64,000 bases of DNA from CAYJBH01 sp964368625 (GTDB taxonomy: Bacteria; Bacillota; Clostridia; Oscillospirales; Ruminococcaceae): assembly GCA_964368625.1 (NCBI GenBank), contig CAYJBH010000008.1, positions 1 to 64,000 on the forward strand. The letters are read 5' to 3'. Numbering within the stretch: position 1 is the first letter of the stretch; each line of letters starts with the position of its first letter. The notes under the pieces were generated by a model, which was not told where the DNA came from, did no database searches, and was given only the letters and a program-made list of their open reading frames with translations. Made by a program: the position numbers and the translations under genes. This document shows, in pieces, positions 1-8,939 of the stretch.

Positions 1-1656
1 GAGATGGAGCAAAACGGTTATATATTTTATGTTCCTTTTAACGAACAGTTTTATCCCGTGCCGGATGACTCTGCCCATTATATAACTAATGTATTCTACA
101 ACGATATGTATATAGAGCTATATGTAGATGACGAAAGATATCAGAGTGAGTATAACTCATTATCAGGCGATATTGCAAAGGCAGAAGTAAGCCTGTGGGT
201 TATGGTTGTTGGGATGGTGTTTGTTGCAATAGCCTCGGTGCTATACTGCTTTTTGGCAGGACAAAAAGAGCGTGGAGGAGAGGTTATAGTACTGCCGGTG
301 AATCATATATTCAACGACATACTAACCTTTATTGTTGGCGGCTTCATTATCTTAATAAGCATGTTTATCGGCAACATCTGGTATGATATTATATATAACT
401 ATAGCATGGAAGAATACCTGGAACCACGGTATGCTGTGGGTAACCTTGTTTTATATGTTGGAATTGTTGCTCTGTGTTCACTCTGGGTGTATTATCTAAA
501 CTGTATAGCAAAACGTATAAAGCGTAAGGAGTTCTTCTCCTATACCACACTTGGCTTTGTTGTAAAATATATAAAAATGCTATTTAGAAGAGTAAAAACA
601 GCCTCAAGGATGGTTACCGATACAAAAACGCAAAGTTATATAATTATGTCGGCCGTTGGATTTGTGCTGGCTACCACTGCTTTTCCACATTTATTAGCAG
701 CTTTATTCGGAACGCCAACAGCTTATATGCTACTTACCCTATTTATAGTACCGATAGTTACAGCGGTAGTTGCATATGGCGCATACCGTCGGTTAGGCGA
801 GCTAGATAGCATAAAAAATGGTTTGGCAGAGATACGTAGTGGCAATACACATTACCGTATACCGGAGGTGAAATCCTCCATGCTAACACAGATGGCCGAC
901 GACGTTAACAATCTTTCAGAGGGGCTAGTAAATTCGGTAGAGGCAGCAATGGCTTCGGAGAGAATGAAAACCGAGCTTATAACGAATGTATCTCATGACC
1001 TTAAAACTCCGTTAACATCTATTATTGGCTATGTAGAGTTGCTTTCAACTATAGAAAACCTTCCGGAAGAGGCAAGGGATTACACAAGGGTATTGCAGAC
1101 TAAATCAACTCAACTTTCACTTATAATTTCAGACTTATTCGATCTTGCAAAAAGCAGTAGCGGAAATGCTGATGTTGTAATGGAGCAACTTGATTTAAAA
1201 AAACTGATTGAGCAGACTCTTGCCGACCTAGAGGACAATATTGAGGCATCACAGCTCATTATTAAAACAACTCTCCCGGTCGAGGAGGTGTTAATAACTG
1301 CAGACGGAAACAAGCTTTCGAGGGTATTTAAAAATCTTATAGATAACGCCCTTAAATACTCGTTAAAGAATAGTCGCGTATATATAAAACTATCAGTAGA
1401 TTGTGATATAGCTACGGCTGAAATATTAAACATATCTGCTTTTGAAATGAATTTTAATGAAGATGAGATACTTCAGCGTTTTGTTCGGGGTGATGAGAGC
1501 AGAACAACCGAGGGTAGCGGGCTAGGACTATCAATAGCCAAAAGTTTTACCGAGCTTTGCAAAGGGAAGTTTAACTTAAAAATAGAGGGCGACATGTTTA
1601 AGGTATCTCTATTATTTAAAACAAACCATGATTCAATAAATCTGGAAATGGATTAA
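1..1656 (+). CDS. Sensor histidine kinase, 5' end outside the window
   Basis: Membrane sensor kinase of a two-component system. The frame is open to the first base, so the N-terminus is missing or the ATG at 4 is internal. An extracellular-looking stretch is followed by about five or six hydrophobic segments (nt 190-790). Then come a HAMP-like linker, a HisKA domain with the phospho-accepting histidine in SHDLKTPLTS (His codon at 994-996), an N box (NLIDNALKYS) and a G box (GSGLGLSIAKS). The G1/F region is short and degenerate (ILNISAFEMNFNE). The layout resembles VanS-like kinases. The partner response regulator is probably upstream, outside the window. A strong terminator follows the stop. 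The stimulus is unknown. Confidence 0.9.
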   Translation, partial: EMEQNGYIFYVPFNEQFYPVPDDSAHYITNVFYNDMYIELYVDDERYQSEYNSLSGDIAKAEVSLWVMVVGMVFVAIASVLYCFLAGQKERGGEVIVLPVNHIFNDILTFIVGGFIILISMFIGNIWYDIIYNYSMEEYLEPRYAVGNLVLYVGIVALCSLWVYYLNCIAKRIKRKEFFSYTTLGFVVKYIKMLFRRVKTASRMVTDTKTQSYIIMSAVGFVLATTAFPHLLAALFGTPTAYMLLTLFIVPIVTAVVAYGAYRRLGELDSIKNGLAEIRSGNTHYRIPEVKSSMLTQMADDVNNLSEGLVNSVEAAMASERMKTELITNVSHDLKTPLTSIIGYVELLSTIENLPEEARDYTRVLQTKSTQLSLIISDLFDLAKSSSGNADVVMEQLDLKKLIEQTLADLEDNIEASQLIIKTTLPVEEVLITADGNKLSRVFKNLIDNALKYSLKNSRVYIKLSVDCDIATAEILNISAFEMNFNEDEILQRFVRGDESRTTEGSGLGLSIAKSFTELCKGKFNLKIEGDMFKVSLLFKTNHDSINLEMD

Positions 1657-1680
1657 ATTGCAACAATAACTCCTTGCTAG

Positions 1681-1712
1681 AAAACAGTGCTTATTTTTAT
1701 AAGCACTGTTTT
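1681..1712 (+). terminator. Rho-independent terminator after the histidine kinase
   Basis: A perfect 14-bp inverted repeat (1681-1694 with 1699-1712) encloses a TTTT loop. The stem begins with AAAA and ends with TTTT, so it could stop transcription in either direction. It separates the kinase gene from the pilus locus. Confidence 0.85.
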
Positions 1713-1923
1713 AATTTCATGCTTTTATTATAATTTAGCCTAAAGAGCATGGGGTAACCACTAGGTGAAAATATAGCTTGCTTTTTTATACAGAAAATGT
1801 TAATATAATAATATATAGAGAAACTCACATGAATATTTATCTCATGGGGTGTTCTTTTGATATAAAAAGAATATATTTTTAGTTGTTGTAAAGAATAATA
1901 CTCTACACAATGAACGGGGGTTG
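1713..1923 (+). other. AT-rich leader region upstream of the pilus operon
   Basis: No gene is visible here. A TATAAT lies at 1804-1809, but the best upstream match (TTGCTT, 1778-1783) is 20 bp away, so no convincing promoter can be called. A small nested inverted repeat occurs near 1739-1764 (CCTA/TAGG around TGG/CCA). A run of five G just before 1921 serves as ribosome site for pilC. Confidence 0.35.
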
Positions 1924-3132
1924 ATGTTGCAATATTTTTCTTATGTGGCTCGTAATTCTGATGGAGTAATAGTTAAAGGTAGTGTTGAAGCGGCTAATCG
2001 CAGTGAATTTTTCAGAAGTATTGATGATCGCGGCTTAACATGTATTAACTATTCTGAACAGGAAGTTCGGGTTCAGGAGAATGTAAGAACAATAGCCAAG
2101 CTTAATAGCAAGGAGCTAATTTTATTTTGTAAAAAAATGGGAACCATGATTGGTGCAGGTATGAGTATTACCAATAGCCTTGATGTTCTCATAGATTCCT
2201 CAACGAATAAAAAATTTGCCGAGGTTTATCGCAATGTTTACGAAGCTGTTAGGGGAGGAACCCCACTATCACAAGCTATGATGCAACAAGGTAAAAGTTT
2301 TCCTTCTCTTATGTGCTATATGGTTGAAAGCGGTGAGGAAAGTGGTAACATTGAAGGGATATTCCTAAGAATGTCGTCCTACTATGATAAGCAGTTAAAG
2401 ATGTCACGAAAAGTTAAGAGTGCCTCGGCTTATCCGAAACTACTTGGAGTGGTTTCCTTTATAGTTATTATTGCACTATTCGGCTTTGTTCTTCCGGACC
2501 TTTTCGTTATGTTTGAGGGAATGGAAATACCGCCGATTACTCAGTTTATGATATCCTTTTCCGATTTTATTACAGAGTTCTGGGTCATTATTATTTTTTC
2601 AGTTGTTATTCTTTATCTTCTTGCTATGTCGTTATTTAGGATAAGGCCAATAAAGAAGTTTATGGATCGAGTTAAGATAAGAATACCGCTGGTAGGAAAT
2701 CTCGTTAAGATGATTTATTCCGGCAGATTTAGCTCAACCTTAGCCATGCTTTATGCCTCGGGGCTTCCACTGTTAGACACTCTTAGGTTATCCGGAAATG
2801 TTATTGGTAACATATATATGGAGGAACGATTAGAGACAGCGTCAACATCGGTAGGCTCTGGTATTCCTCTTTCTCAGGCAATTGATGAGCTTATGATTTT
2901 TGATAAGATGCTTCCAAACATGATAGCTATCGGCGAGGAGACCGGTGATCTAGATGGATTACTTAATACCACAGCTGATTATTATGAAGGTGAGTCTGAT
3001 ACCGCCATTGAAGCACTGCTTTCCATTCTTGGTCCGGTGCTATTAATTATCCTAGCTGTAATCATCTGCTTAATACTGATTTCTGTTATGCTACCAATCT
3101 ACAGCGGTTACGGCACCATCGCAGCAGGCTAA
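1924..3132 (+). CDS. pilC: Type IV pilus inner-membrane platform protein PilC (GspF family)
   Basis: Polytopic membrane protein on which the PilB and PilT ATPases act to assemble and retract the pilus. It has the usual two GspF/T2SSF repeats, each with a glutamate-rich SGEESGN or GEETGD motif (near residues 139 and 338). Membrane segments lie around residues 170-195, 219-240 and 366-395. The length of about 400 residues is normal for the family. The GGGGG run at 1916-1920 favours ATG 1924 over the TTG at 1921. It is the first gene of the pilus cluster, followed after about 70 bp by the PilM-PilN fusion. It is placed ahead of the ATPase genes, unlike the common pilB-pilT-pilC order. Confidence 0.92.
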   Translation: MLQYFSYVARNSDGVIVKGSVEAANRSEFFRSIDDRGLTCINYSEQEVRVQENVRTIAKLNSKELILFCKKMGTMIGAGMSITNSLDVLIDSSTNKKFAEVYRNVYEAVRGGTPLSQAMMQQGKSFPSLMCYMVESGEESGNIEGIFLRMSSYYDKQLKMSRKVKSASAYPKLLGVVSFIVIIALFGFVLPDLFVMFEGMEIPPITQFMISFSDFITEFWVIIIFSVVILYLLAMSLFRIRPIKKFMDRVKIRIPLVGNLVKMIYSGRFSSTLAMLYASGLPLLDTLRLSGNVIGNIYMEERLETASTSVGSGIPLSQAIDELMIFDKMLPNMIAIGEETGDLDGLLNTTADYYEGESDTAIEALLSILGPVLLIILAVIICLILISVMLPIYSGYGTIAAG

Positions 3133-3204
3133 TAGAATTAATAATAAAATAACTTTTTTAGATAAACAGAATTTTTGTATAAACGTTAAGAATAGGAGAG
3201 TATC

Positions 3205-4632
3205 GTGATCTGTATCGACATTTCAGGTGAACACATTGACATTGTGGTTACTAAGGGGTCAAAGAATAATCTATCAATCGACTCCGGCAAGACATTAAAT
3301 CTGCCTTCAAACGTGTTTTTTGCAAATGGGGACATTAATTTCTCAGTGCTAGAGGAAGCCCTTAGTGAAACATTGGCTAGCTTGTCGGAAAAGAAGGTTG
3401 TTATGTCCTTCTCCTTTTTACCGACGGTTTATTCAGTATTGAATCTTCACGTTGAACGTAGTCGCAAAGAGCAGAGAATGGCGGTAGAATCTCAGGTTTA
3501 TGCTAACATATCTCCTGATAGTTATTATGTTGACTATTTTGAGGCAGAGAATTCTCAAACTGTTGATAATAAGCAGGATTATGTTTCCTACGCTCTACCT
3601 AAAAATGTGGTAGACGGAAGTTTTGAAATGTTAAAAAAACTAGGTAAAATTCCTGTTGCTCTTGTTCCCGCTCAGCATGCAGCTGAGAGTTTTATCGATA
3701 CATTTTTCCCGCAACGTGTTGTATCGCTTGCAAAGCTTGGAGAGAAAAACATAACACTACATCTTTTAAATCCTCCTAACAACATGATAACTCGAAATGC
3801 AGTTTTGGATACATCGAATAACTCACTTGATATTCTTGCATCTATGGGTTCGTCTGTAAACCCTGAGACGGTATTTGTTCAGAATGTAGAAAAACTTAAC
3901 TCCTACCAGTCGATTAAATTTTCCGGAAAGCCGATAGAACAGATATTAATTTTTGGACATAATATTAACGATGAGCTGGTAACACTAGTTAACAGTACTG
4001 TTGGAGTGCCTTGTGCATTGCTTTCGAATCTACACGAGAACTTTAATATTTGCCCGGCAGTCTATACCTTGGGTGCTGCACTATCGCTTGGGCAAAACGA
4101 AATTAACTTTTATCGAATCGATCGAACAGAAAAATCTAAAAAGGTAAAAAAACCACTAAATATTCCATTACTGGTAGCATTATTGATTATTATTGCAAAC
4201 ATTGGCGTTATTCTTGTTCTTAGCTCAACCGAGTTACAGATAAATAATCTTATTTCTCAAAAAGAGGCAGAGTTAAGTTCTCCCGAAACAGTTGCCCTAC
4301 TTGAAAAATACGGTGGCCTTCGTGAGGATTATGTGGCAAGACTTAAGAGCGATTCGGCTTTATCGTCGTTAGCTGCCGAGATAGAAAAGCTCGGAGAGTT
4401 TGATCGTGCCATCCTTAACAGTACAGTTGCTGCAGCGCCGGAGGGTATAACAGTTTCCTCATTCTCCTATTCGGGACATACCTATAATATTTCTTGCTCT
4501 GGTCAAACAGAACAGCAGGCGGCGGATTATGTTGAAGCGTTAACCGGACTTAATATTTATAGCTTTGTGGGCTACTATGGATTTACGGATTCCGGCGAAC
4601 AGGTAACCTTTACCGTTACCGGTGAGCTATAG
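3205..4632 (+). CDS. PilM-PilN fusion, type IV pilus alignment protein
   Basis: The N-terminal part (about residues 1-310) is an actin-like PilM domain, which begins ICIDISGEHIDIVV and is normally cytoplasmic. It runs straight into a membrane segment (about 321-339) and then a coiled-coil and ferredoxin-like periplasmic-type domain (about 340-475) that matches PilN. In most type IV pilus systems PilM and PilN are separate proteins held together by a short PilN tail. Here they form one 475-residue chain, with PilO as the next gene. GTG start with AGGAGAG seven bases upstream. The function, linking the cytoplasmic ATPase to the membrane platform, is inferred from the family. Confidence 0.85.
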   Translation: MICIDISGEHIDIVVTKGSKNNLSIDSGKTLNLPSNVFFANGDINFSVLEEALSETLASLSEKKVVMSFSFLPTVYSVLNLHVERSRKEQRMAVESQVYANISPDSYYVDYFEAENSQTVDNKQDYVSYALPKNVVDGSFEMLKKLGKIPVALVPAQHAAESFIDTFFPQRVVSLAKLGEKNITLHLLNPPNNMITRNAVLDTSNNSLDILASMGSSVNPETVFVQNVEKLNSYQSIKFSGKPIEQILIFGHNINDELVTLVNSTVGVPCALLSNLHENFNICPAVYTLGAALSLGQNEINFYRIDRTEKSKKVKKPLNIPLLVALLIIIANIGVILVLSSTELQINNLISQKEAELSSPETVALLEKYGGLREDYVARLKSDSALSSLAAEIEKLGEFDRAILNSTVAAAPEGITVSSFSYSGHTYNISCSGQTEQQAADYVEALTGLNIYSFVGYYGFTDSGEQVTFTVTGEL

Positions 4633-4679
4633 AGATAACAAAATTCGTATAAACACTCGATAAGGGATGGGAATTTATT

Positions 4680-5342
4680 ATGAGTAAAAGTGATCAAACA
4701 ATACTAATTGTTGCAATATCGGTTTTAATTTTATTTCTGCTTAACTATTTTGTAACAGTTCCTACCGTTACAGGTATAGGAGAGGGGTCTGAGAGGGTTG
4801 TTGAATTGGACGCCGAACTGGAGGAGTTAGCACAGGACATAGCAAGAGGTGCAGAGCTAGAAACGGCGATAGCAGAGATTGATACAAAGATTGCCGCTAT
4901 GGATATTGACCGTTATTATGATGAAAACTACAGCGTTCATAACTTTTTTGTTGATTCTGCAGCGAACTATAACCTAACCGTTGGAGCACTGTCGCTAAGC
5001 GAGGTTAGCTCCATTAGTGCAAACCTAACCGACGGAGGTACCGAGCTTATTGCAGAAAACCCATTAATAATAAACCAGATGACGATTGAAGAGATAAATG
5101 CAATTCTGCCATACTACGAAATAGTTTCACAGTCTACCTCTATCCTCGTTACCGGAACACCCGAAAGTATCTTCGATTATATCGACGGCCTTGCAAAGAA
5201 CGATATATATATAGCATTACCGTCACTATCACTTACCGATTTTCAAAACAACGAGGTTGAAATTTCCACATCGCTGCAGTTTACACAGTATATGTATCGA
5301 GAGGCAGTACAGCAAGCTACAACCGAAATTACGCTACAATAA
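4680..5342 (+). CDS. pilO: Type IV pilus assembly protein PilO
   Basis: Bitopic membrane protein: one membrane helix at residues 9-27, a glutamate-rich coiled coil (about 38-75), then a ferredoxin-like domain to residue 220. This is the usual PilO plan. PilO pairs with PilN, here the C-terminal half of the preceding gene product, to form the alignment complex. The ribosome site AAGGGATGGG lies just upstream of ATG 4680. Sequence conservation in this family is low, so the call rests on topology plus gene order. Confidence 0.8.
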   Translation: MSKSDQTILIVAISVLILFLLNYFVTVPTVTGIGEGSERVVELDAELEELAQDIARGAELETAIAEIDTKIAAMDIDRYYDENYSVHNFFVDSAANYNLTVGALSLSEVSSISANLTDGGTELIAENPLIINQMTIEEINAILPYYEIVSQSTSILVTGTPESIFDYIDGLAKNDIYIALPSLSLTDFQNNEVEISTSLQFTQYMYREAVQQATTEITLQ

Positions 5343-5411
5343 TAAATATTATATAAAATAAAATTAGGCAAATATTGGGCATATAATTAATAGAAAGGAA
5401 CGGCCTTATAT

Positions 5412-7118
5412 ATGGTAGTAAAAAAACGTTTGGGAGATATGCTGGTTGAGGGTGGACTTATAACCGAATCTCAGCTCCAAAGTGCACTACAATATCAAAA
5501 AACCACAGGTGGTAAAAAACTTGGAGACATTCTAGTAGATAATGGAGTTGTTGCAGAGGATGCTGTTCTGCGCGTTCTTCAGCAGGCTCTTCATATCGAT
5601 TATGTATCCCTTAGCGATACCGTTATATCTCAAAATGCTCTTTCGGTTTTACCGAGAGATATTGCGGTTCAGTATAACGTCATTCCATATAGAATTATGG
5701 GTAACGAGCTAACTATAGCAACCTCAGACCCATTGGATTATGACGTTTTAAGTGCAATCGGAACGGCAACAGGTAAAAATATCACCCCCTGTCTTGCAAC
5801 AAAGGATGATATTTCGGCAAGCATTATAAGATATTATGAGAGAAATATTATTGTTTCGTCAGCCGATACGTTAAATACAACAAGCTCGATTGTAGACGAG
5901 GCAGAGGCGCTTGAAATTTCAGAAATTGAGGCAGCAGAAAATCGTCTTGGCAATGTTCCGATAGTTCAGTTTATCAATAATCTTATATTACAAGCTCACA
6001 GTAGCAATACCAGTGATATTCATATCGAACCTACTGCCGACGATGTTAGAATTCGTTTTCGTGTTGACGGCATCTTATCCGAAATAGTTCGAATGCATTC
6101 CAGAACACTACCGGGAATAATAACACGTGTTAAGATTATGTCGGGAATGGATATTGCCGAAAAACGTATTCCGCTTGATGGTCGTTTTTCTGTTGATATT
6201 GAAGGACGTGAGGTTTCTGCTCGTGTTGCAAGTATGCCAACCGTTTTCGGTGAGAAGATAGTTATTCGACTGCTTGCAGACAGCCGTCTTGGTGTTCAGA
6301 GCTTAGAAGAACTTGGTTTTACCGACCAGGATGCAAAGCTACTTCGCAAGGCGATATCACTTCCAAACGGACTTATACTTTTAACTGGACCTACAGGTAG
6401 TGGTAAAACAACCACGCTTTACTCCTTGCTTGCCGAGCTTTCCGACGTTAGCACGAATGTTCTAACAGTTGAGGACCCGGTTGAAAAATATATAACCGGA
6501 ATTAACCAAACGCAGGTTAATAACCGCTCCGGACTCACCTTTGCAAGTGGTCTTCGTGCTATTCTTCGTCAGGACCCGGATAAGATAATGATTGGTGAAA
6601 TTCGTGACACCGAAACGGCCGATATTGCCGCGCGAGCCGCTATTACAGGACATATGGTTTTGGCTTCAATGCATACTAACAGCGCGGCGTCAGCTTTCCT
6701 TCGTATAGTCGACATGGGTGTTGAGCCGTATGTTGCCGCCTCATCCATAGTAACTACTGTTGCCCAACGTCTTGTTAGGTCACTTTGCCAGTACTGCCGT
6801 AAGGAATATACTCCGGTTGATGCAGAAAGAGCATTTTTAGATAGGGTGGGCGTTAAGGAAACAACATTATACCACAGCCCGGGATGCCCACGGTGTGATG
6901 GTTTGGGACATATAGGACGTCGAGCTGTTTGTGAAATTATTGTTACCGATTCAACCATACGAAACATGATAGTAACACAGCGTAATACAACCGATATTTC
7001 AAAGTATCTCAAAGAGACAAGAAATCAAAAGTTCTTCCTAGATCAGGCCCTTGATCTTGTTAGAAGCGGAAGAATTTCTGTTAAAGAGGCGATGATACTG
7101 AGTGAAAACATAGAGTAG
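5412..7118 (+). CDS. pilB: Type IV pilus extension ATPase PilB with MshEN domain
   Basis: Hexameric ATPase that drives pilus extension. An N-terminal MshEN (T2SSE_N) domain carries the motif RLGxxLVxxG...LxxxLxxQ at residues 6-29, and a second, slightly degenerate copy from K36, where the final Gln is Ala. Walker A GPTGSGKTT is at 326-334 and Walker B IMIGE at 392-396. Two zinc-binding Cys pairs (CQYC 459-462, CPRC 492-495) are a PilB/GspE hallmark that PilT lacks. Family knowledge: such MshEN motifs bind c-di-GMP in MshE and in some clostridial PilB proteins. Whether this copy binds is inference. AAAGGA lies upstream of ATG 5412. Confidence 0.95.
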   Translation: MVVKKRLGDMLVEGGLITESQLQSALQYQKTTGGKKLGDILVDNGVVAEDAVLRVLQQALHIDYVSLSDTVISQNALSVLPRDIAVQYNVIPYRIMGNELTIATSDPLDYDVLSAIGTATGKNITPCLATKDDISASIIRYYERNIIVSSADTLNTTSSIVDEAEALEISEIEAAENRLGNVPIVQFINNLILQAHSSNTSDIHIEPTADDVRIRFRVDGILSEIVRMHSRTLPGIITRVKIMSGMDIAEKRIPLDGRFSVDIEGREVSARVASMPTVFGEKIVIRLLADSRLGVQSLEELGFTDQDAKLLRKAISLPNGLILLTGPTGSGKTTTLYSLLAELSDVSTNVLTVEDPVEKYITGINQTQVNNRSGLTFASGLRAILRQDPDKIMIGEIRDTETADIAARAAITGHMVLASMHTNSAASAFLRIVDMGVEPYVAASSIVTTVAQRLVRSLCQYCRKEYTPVDAERAFLDRVGVKETTLYHSPGCPRCDGLGHIGRRAVCEIIVTDSTIRNMIVTQRNTTDISKYLKETRNQKFFLDQALDLVRSGRISVKEAMILSENIE

Positions 7119-7166
7119 AATATATGTATTATATAATTTTACTGTTGAGGAGGGAGGTATTTTCAG

Positions 7167-8222
7167 TTGATTAATATTGATAATTTAATTAGCTTAACCA
7201 GGCAGAATCGAGGAAGTGACCTACACCTTATTGTGGGTGAACCGCCTACTGCAAGGGTTGATGGCAAGATTGTTCGATACGAAATGCCACCGCTGAGTGC
7301 GGGAGATGTTGATCAATTAGCAAAACAGCTGGTGAGTTCTACAAAGGTACCCTACTCGCCGGATGTAACCGATTATGACTTTTGTTATGTTATGCCAACC
7401 GGAACCCGTCAACGTGTAAACGTGTTTATGCAAAAGGGTGTAAGGGGAGTTGTGCTTCGTATGTTAAACGACACACTTCCAAACTTTGACTCTTTAGGGC
7501 TGCCGCAGATATTTAAAACGATTGCTAACCAGCCACGTGGTCTTGTTCTAGTTACCGGACCTACCGGTAGCGGTAAAACAACAACTCTTGCTGCGATGGT
7601 TGATTACATTAACTCAACTAAACAGGATCATATCATAACTATTGAGGATCCTATTGAGTATCTACACAGCTCGAAAAAATGTATAGTTAATCAGCGTGAA
7701 GTTGGAGTTGATGTAGACAGTTTTTCCACAGCACTTAGAAGCTCACTTCGTGAAGATCCTGATGTTATACTTGTTGGTGAGATGCGAGACCTTGAAACAA
7801 TTTCTGCAGCTATAACGGCAGCAGAGACAGGACATCTGGTTTTCGGAACCTTGCATACAGTAGGTACGGCAAAAACAATCGACCGTGTTATCGACGTTTT
7901 TCCACCACATCAGCAACAGCAGGTAAGAACCCAGCTTGCAACGGTATTAAAAGCAGTTATTACTCAGCAACTTTTGCCGAGAAAGGAAGGTGTGGGACGG
8001 TTACCGGCATTTGAAATAATGACGGTGAATGATGCGATATCTAACCTCATTCGTGAGAATAAAACATTCCAGATCAATGCCATAATTCAAAGCAACTCAA
8101 AAAATGGAATGATTCTGCTTGATGCATACCTAGCAGCACTGGTAAAGCAGGGTGCGGTAAACATGGAAATAGCCATGGATAGGGCAGACGATAAGAGTAC
8201 ATTCCAAAAAATGTTGGTATAA
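7167..8222 (+). CDS. pilT: Pilus retraction ATPase PilT
   Basis: Twitching-motility ATPase that depolymerises the pilus. It has Walker A GPTGSGKTT at residues 131-139, Walker B ILVGEMRD, the His-box segment AAETGHLVFGTLHT, and a C-terminal stretch that recalls the AIRNLIRE motif (here AISNLIRE). At 351 residues it is the usual length, without the MshEN domain or Cys pairs of PilB. TTG start at 7167, chosen because GAGGAGGGAGGT lies at 7147-7158. Its presence means the pili are probably retractile. Confidence 0.95.
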   Translation: MINIDNLISLTRQNRGSDLHLIVGEPPTARVDGKIVRYEMPPLSAGDVDQLAKQLVSSTKVPYSPDVTDYDFCYVMPTGTRQRVNVFMQKGVRGVVLRMLNDTLPNFDSLGLPQIFKTIANQPRGLVLVTGPTGSGKTTTLAAMVDYINSTKQDHIITIEDPIEYLHSSKKCIVNQREVGVDVDSFSTALRSSLREDPDVILVGEMRDLETISAAITAAETGHLVFGTLHTVGTAKTIDRVIDVFPPHQQQQVRTQLATVLKAVITQQLLPRKEGVGRLPAFEIMTVNDAISNLIRENKTFQINAIIQSNSKNGMILLDAYLAALVKQGAVNMEIAMDRADDKSTFQKMLV

Positions 8223-8230
8223 CAGCATAA

Positions 8231-8296
8231 ATCTCCTTTACATTCTACATATGCATTAAATATTTTTGCATATAGCAATAACAAAGTAAAGGAGAT
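8231..8296 (+). promoter_or_regulatory. Long hairpin that covers the ribosome site of the first prepilin
   Basis: An 11-bp perfect inverted repeat, ATCTCCTTTAC (8231-8241) with GTAAAGGAGAT (8286-8296), encloses a second 7-bp repeat (8249-8255 with 8267-8273). The right arm contains the Shine-Dalgarno AAAGGAG of the prepilin that starts at 8299. In the folded RNA the site would be closed. It may control translation, or be a processing or stabilising element between pilT and the pilin mRNA. The role is inference; the pairing is seen directly. Confidence 0.65.
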
Positions 8297-8298
8297 GC

Positions 8299-8805
8299 AT
8301 GTACAGTTATATTAAGCAGACACGACAAGGTTTTACTCTAATTGAAATGCTAATTGTTATACTGATTATAGTTATATTAATAGCTATAGCGGTACCGGCA
8401 ATAGTAGGATACCGAAGAAATGCCGAAGAGACAGCCGACATGGCGGCCGTAAGAACATTACAAACGGCATTAGAAGCGGCATCAATCACCGAGCATCCTT
8501 CACAGCTGACAGGATCTACAGTAAATTATACACCCGGAGATTTTGATACCGACAACCCACCTGATGACGCATTTTCAACCGAGGTAATGGAGCTACTTGG
8601 ACAGGACTTTGAGGGAAATTTTAGATTTGGATACCATAAAGACACAGGAAATATGCGATGGATATCATGGTGGGATGATGATGATCCAACCGAAACAGGG
8701 GTTATGCTCCACGATATTGAAAGAGGAAATTTTGGATACCTTTCCGATTTAGTAGACGAGTATGATACAACGATCCACTATATGCCTTTAGATAGAGTTT
8801 TATAA
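8299..8805 (+). CDS. Type IV prepilin 1
   Basis: Pilin precursor with a short leader (MYSYIKQTRQG) cut before FTLIEM, Glu at mature position 5, and one long hydrophobic helix. The globular part (about 110 residues) ends in a family pattern shared with the next three genes: LGxDFEGNFRF, then W-I-S-W, then VMLHD and GYL. Acidic and aspartate-rich (WWDDDDP). The leader differs from the MQKL-type leaders of prepilins 2-4. The ribosome site AAAGGAG lies inside the hairpin at 8231-8296. Whether this is a major or minor pilin cannot be told from sequence. Confidence 0.9.
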   Translation: MYSYIKQTRQGFTLIEMLIVILIIVILIAIAVPAIVGYRRNAEETADMAAVRTLQTALEAASITEHPSQLTGSTVNYTPGDFDTDNPPDDAFSTEVMELLGQDFEGNFRFGYHKDTGNMRWISWWDDDDPTETGVMLHDIERGNFGYLSDLVDEYDTTIHYMPLDRVL

Positions 8806-8877
8806 TAAATATTTTAAGAATAATAGATTAAGAGCCCACCGTGAAAGGGAAACAATATGCCATGATTAAAGTATAAA

Positions 8878-8897
8878 TGGGAGCAGAGAGGCTCCCA
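8878..8897 (+). other. Short hairpin between prepilins 1 and 2
   Basis: TGGGAGC and GCTCCCA pair around a loop of AGAGAG. No T run follows, so it is not a standard terminator. It could be a processing or stabilising element in the pilin transcript. Confidence 0.4.
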
Positions 8898-8939
8898 CTA
8901 CATATCAAAAATAAATTATGTACACGAAAGGAAAAAAAT

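Noticed and set aside
1713..1800. Possible c-di-GMP riboswitch upstream of the pilus operon
   Set aside because: A small nested inverted repeat is present, but the conserved cores of the known c-di-GMP aptamers cannot be found.
6569..7012. 147-residue minus-strand frame inside pilB
   Set aside because: It lies opposite conserved PilB motifs, has no ribosome site and no family features.
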